Assembly (NCBI GenBank): GCA_047602755.1
Contig: JBLKOM010000002.1
Location: 124,001-188,000, forward strand
DNA: 64,000 nt
Reading direction: 5' to 3'
DNA from: JACJVV01 sp047602755
GTDB lineage: Archaea; Nanobdellota; Nanobdellia; Woesearchaeales; JACJVV01
The translations under genes were made by a program, and so were the position numbers. Each line of letters begins with the position of its first letter. Position 1 is the first letter of the stretch. A model generated the notes under the pieces. That model was not told where the DNA came from and did no database searches. It saw nothing but the letters and a program-made list of their open reading frames with translations. Shown here one piece after another: positions 63,732 to 64,000 of the stretch.

Positions 63732-64000
63732 ATGAATAATAAAAATTTACTTCATCAATCTAAAAAAGTTTATTTAGAAAATTTTCCAAATACTGTTAAA
63801 TTTGAAAGAGCAATATTTTTTAGTTGGGGTTGTGATTTACGAGATTGTGCATTTTGCTATATGTCAACTCAACCAAAAGAAAAAGAAACAAAAAAAGCTA
63901 GAAGAAGCTTTGCAAGTATATTTGCAGAATGCATTATTTCTAAAAATTTAAATTGGGATTTAGGACTTTTATCTGGTGGGATTGGTGCATTTAATGACCA
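63732..64000 (+). CDS. Radical SAM protein, 3' end outside window
   Basis: The first 89 residues are visible. After FERAIFFSWG comes a three-Cys motif CDLRDCAFCYMST, that is C-x4-C-x2-C rather than the canonical C-x3-C-x2-C, followed by a Tyr-Met as usual for the iron-sulphur site. LLSGGIGAF then resembles the SAM-binding GGE-type loop. The family uses a [4Fe-4S] cluster and SAM to make radicals; the reaction here cannot be told from this part. Leaderless promoter as for its neighbours. Confidence 0.75.
   Translation, partial: MNNKNLLHQSKKVYLENFPNTVKFERAIFFSWGCDLRDCAFCYMSTQPKEKETKKARRSFASIFAECIISKNLNWDLGLLSGGIGAFND

Overview
The window is a single AT-rich chromosomal segment from an archaeon, most likely a fermentative, host-associated DPANN lineage of the Woesearchaeota/Pacearchaeota type. 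Several things point there. Four tRNA genes are present and three carry archaeal bulge-helix-bulge introns. Many genes have a TATA box about 25 bases before the start codon, so they look leaderless. There is a family-B DNA polymerase, an ADP-forming acetyl-CoA synthetase and a TrmB-type regulator. Secreted proteins carry a lamin-tail domain or a 'KKSQ' pilin-like N-terminus, both common in DPANN genomes. Stop codons include TGA, so the code is standard. The taxonomic call is inference from gene content; no marker such as rRNA is in the window.

Layout. 1-17.8 kb: the 3' part of a giant surface protein (more than 5,849 residues, C-terminally anchored) overlapping a small AbrB-like regulator, followed by two copies of a palindrome. 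18-23 kb: an unrecognised helical protein, tRNA m1A methyltransferase TrmI, a short glucoamylase-like hydrolase, and two envelope proteins. 23.2-27.7 kb: tRNA-Cys, tRNA-Arg and tRNA-Thr, three paralogous proteins of unknown function, a deoxynucleotide block (NrdR repressor, P-loop kinase, dCMP deaminase), a 78-residue protein, and a tRNA-Gly with two introns. 27.7-33.4 kb: coiled-coil protein, site-2 protease, DHH phosphoesterase, endonuclease-IV-like protein and DNA polymerase B. 33.5-40.4 kb: a divergent PEP-synthase-like protein, ThyA and DHFR, a small membrane operon with a probable ATT start, a six-hairpin glycosidase, a PfkB kinase and endonuclease III. 40.7-46.6 kb: single-chain pyruvate:ferredoxin oxidoreductase with a ferredoxin, then an operon of five small proteins read divergently from a TrmB-family regulator. 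46.6-54 kb: both subunits of ADP-forming acetyl-CoA synthetase, a flavodiiron protein, 2-hydroxyacid dehydrogenase, nitroreductase and glutamate dehydrogenase. 53.3-57 kb: RpiB, Rpe-like protein, transketolase and a TVP38 membrane protein. 57-64 kb: NADH dehydrogenase-like flavoprotein, DoxX, VIT1/CCC1 transporter, a secreted NlpC/P60 hydrolase with its pilin-like partner, CTP synthase and the start of a radical-SAM gene.

The metabolic genes fit together as sugar fermentation. Glucan hydrolases feed sugars, the non-oxidative pentose pathway (RpiB, Rpe-like, transketolase) interconverts them, PFOR makes acetyl-CoA and reduced ferredoxin, the ADP-forming synthetase makes ATP and acetate, and the hydroxyacid dehydrogenase can discharge NADH. 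The flavodiiron protein and nitroreductase fit an anaerobe dealing with oxygen. The surface proteins and the NlpC/P60 protein suggest contact with other cells.

The strongest unusual signals are the tRNA-Gly with a second intron in the T-loop, whose predicted cut sites exactly restore a TTCGAAT loop; the small-protein operon beside its TrmB regulator; the tandem paralog trio with two identical promoter elements; a mini-gene with no standard start codon overlapping a perfect palindrome; and the giant protein with cysteine-rich repeats inserted inside one of its Ig-like modules.
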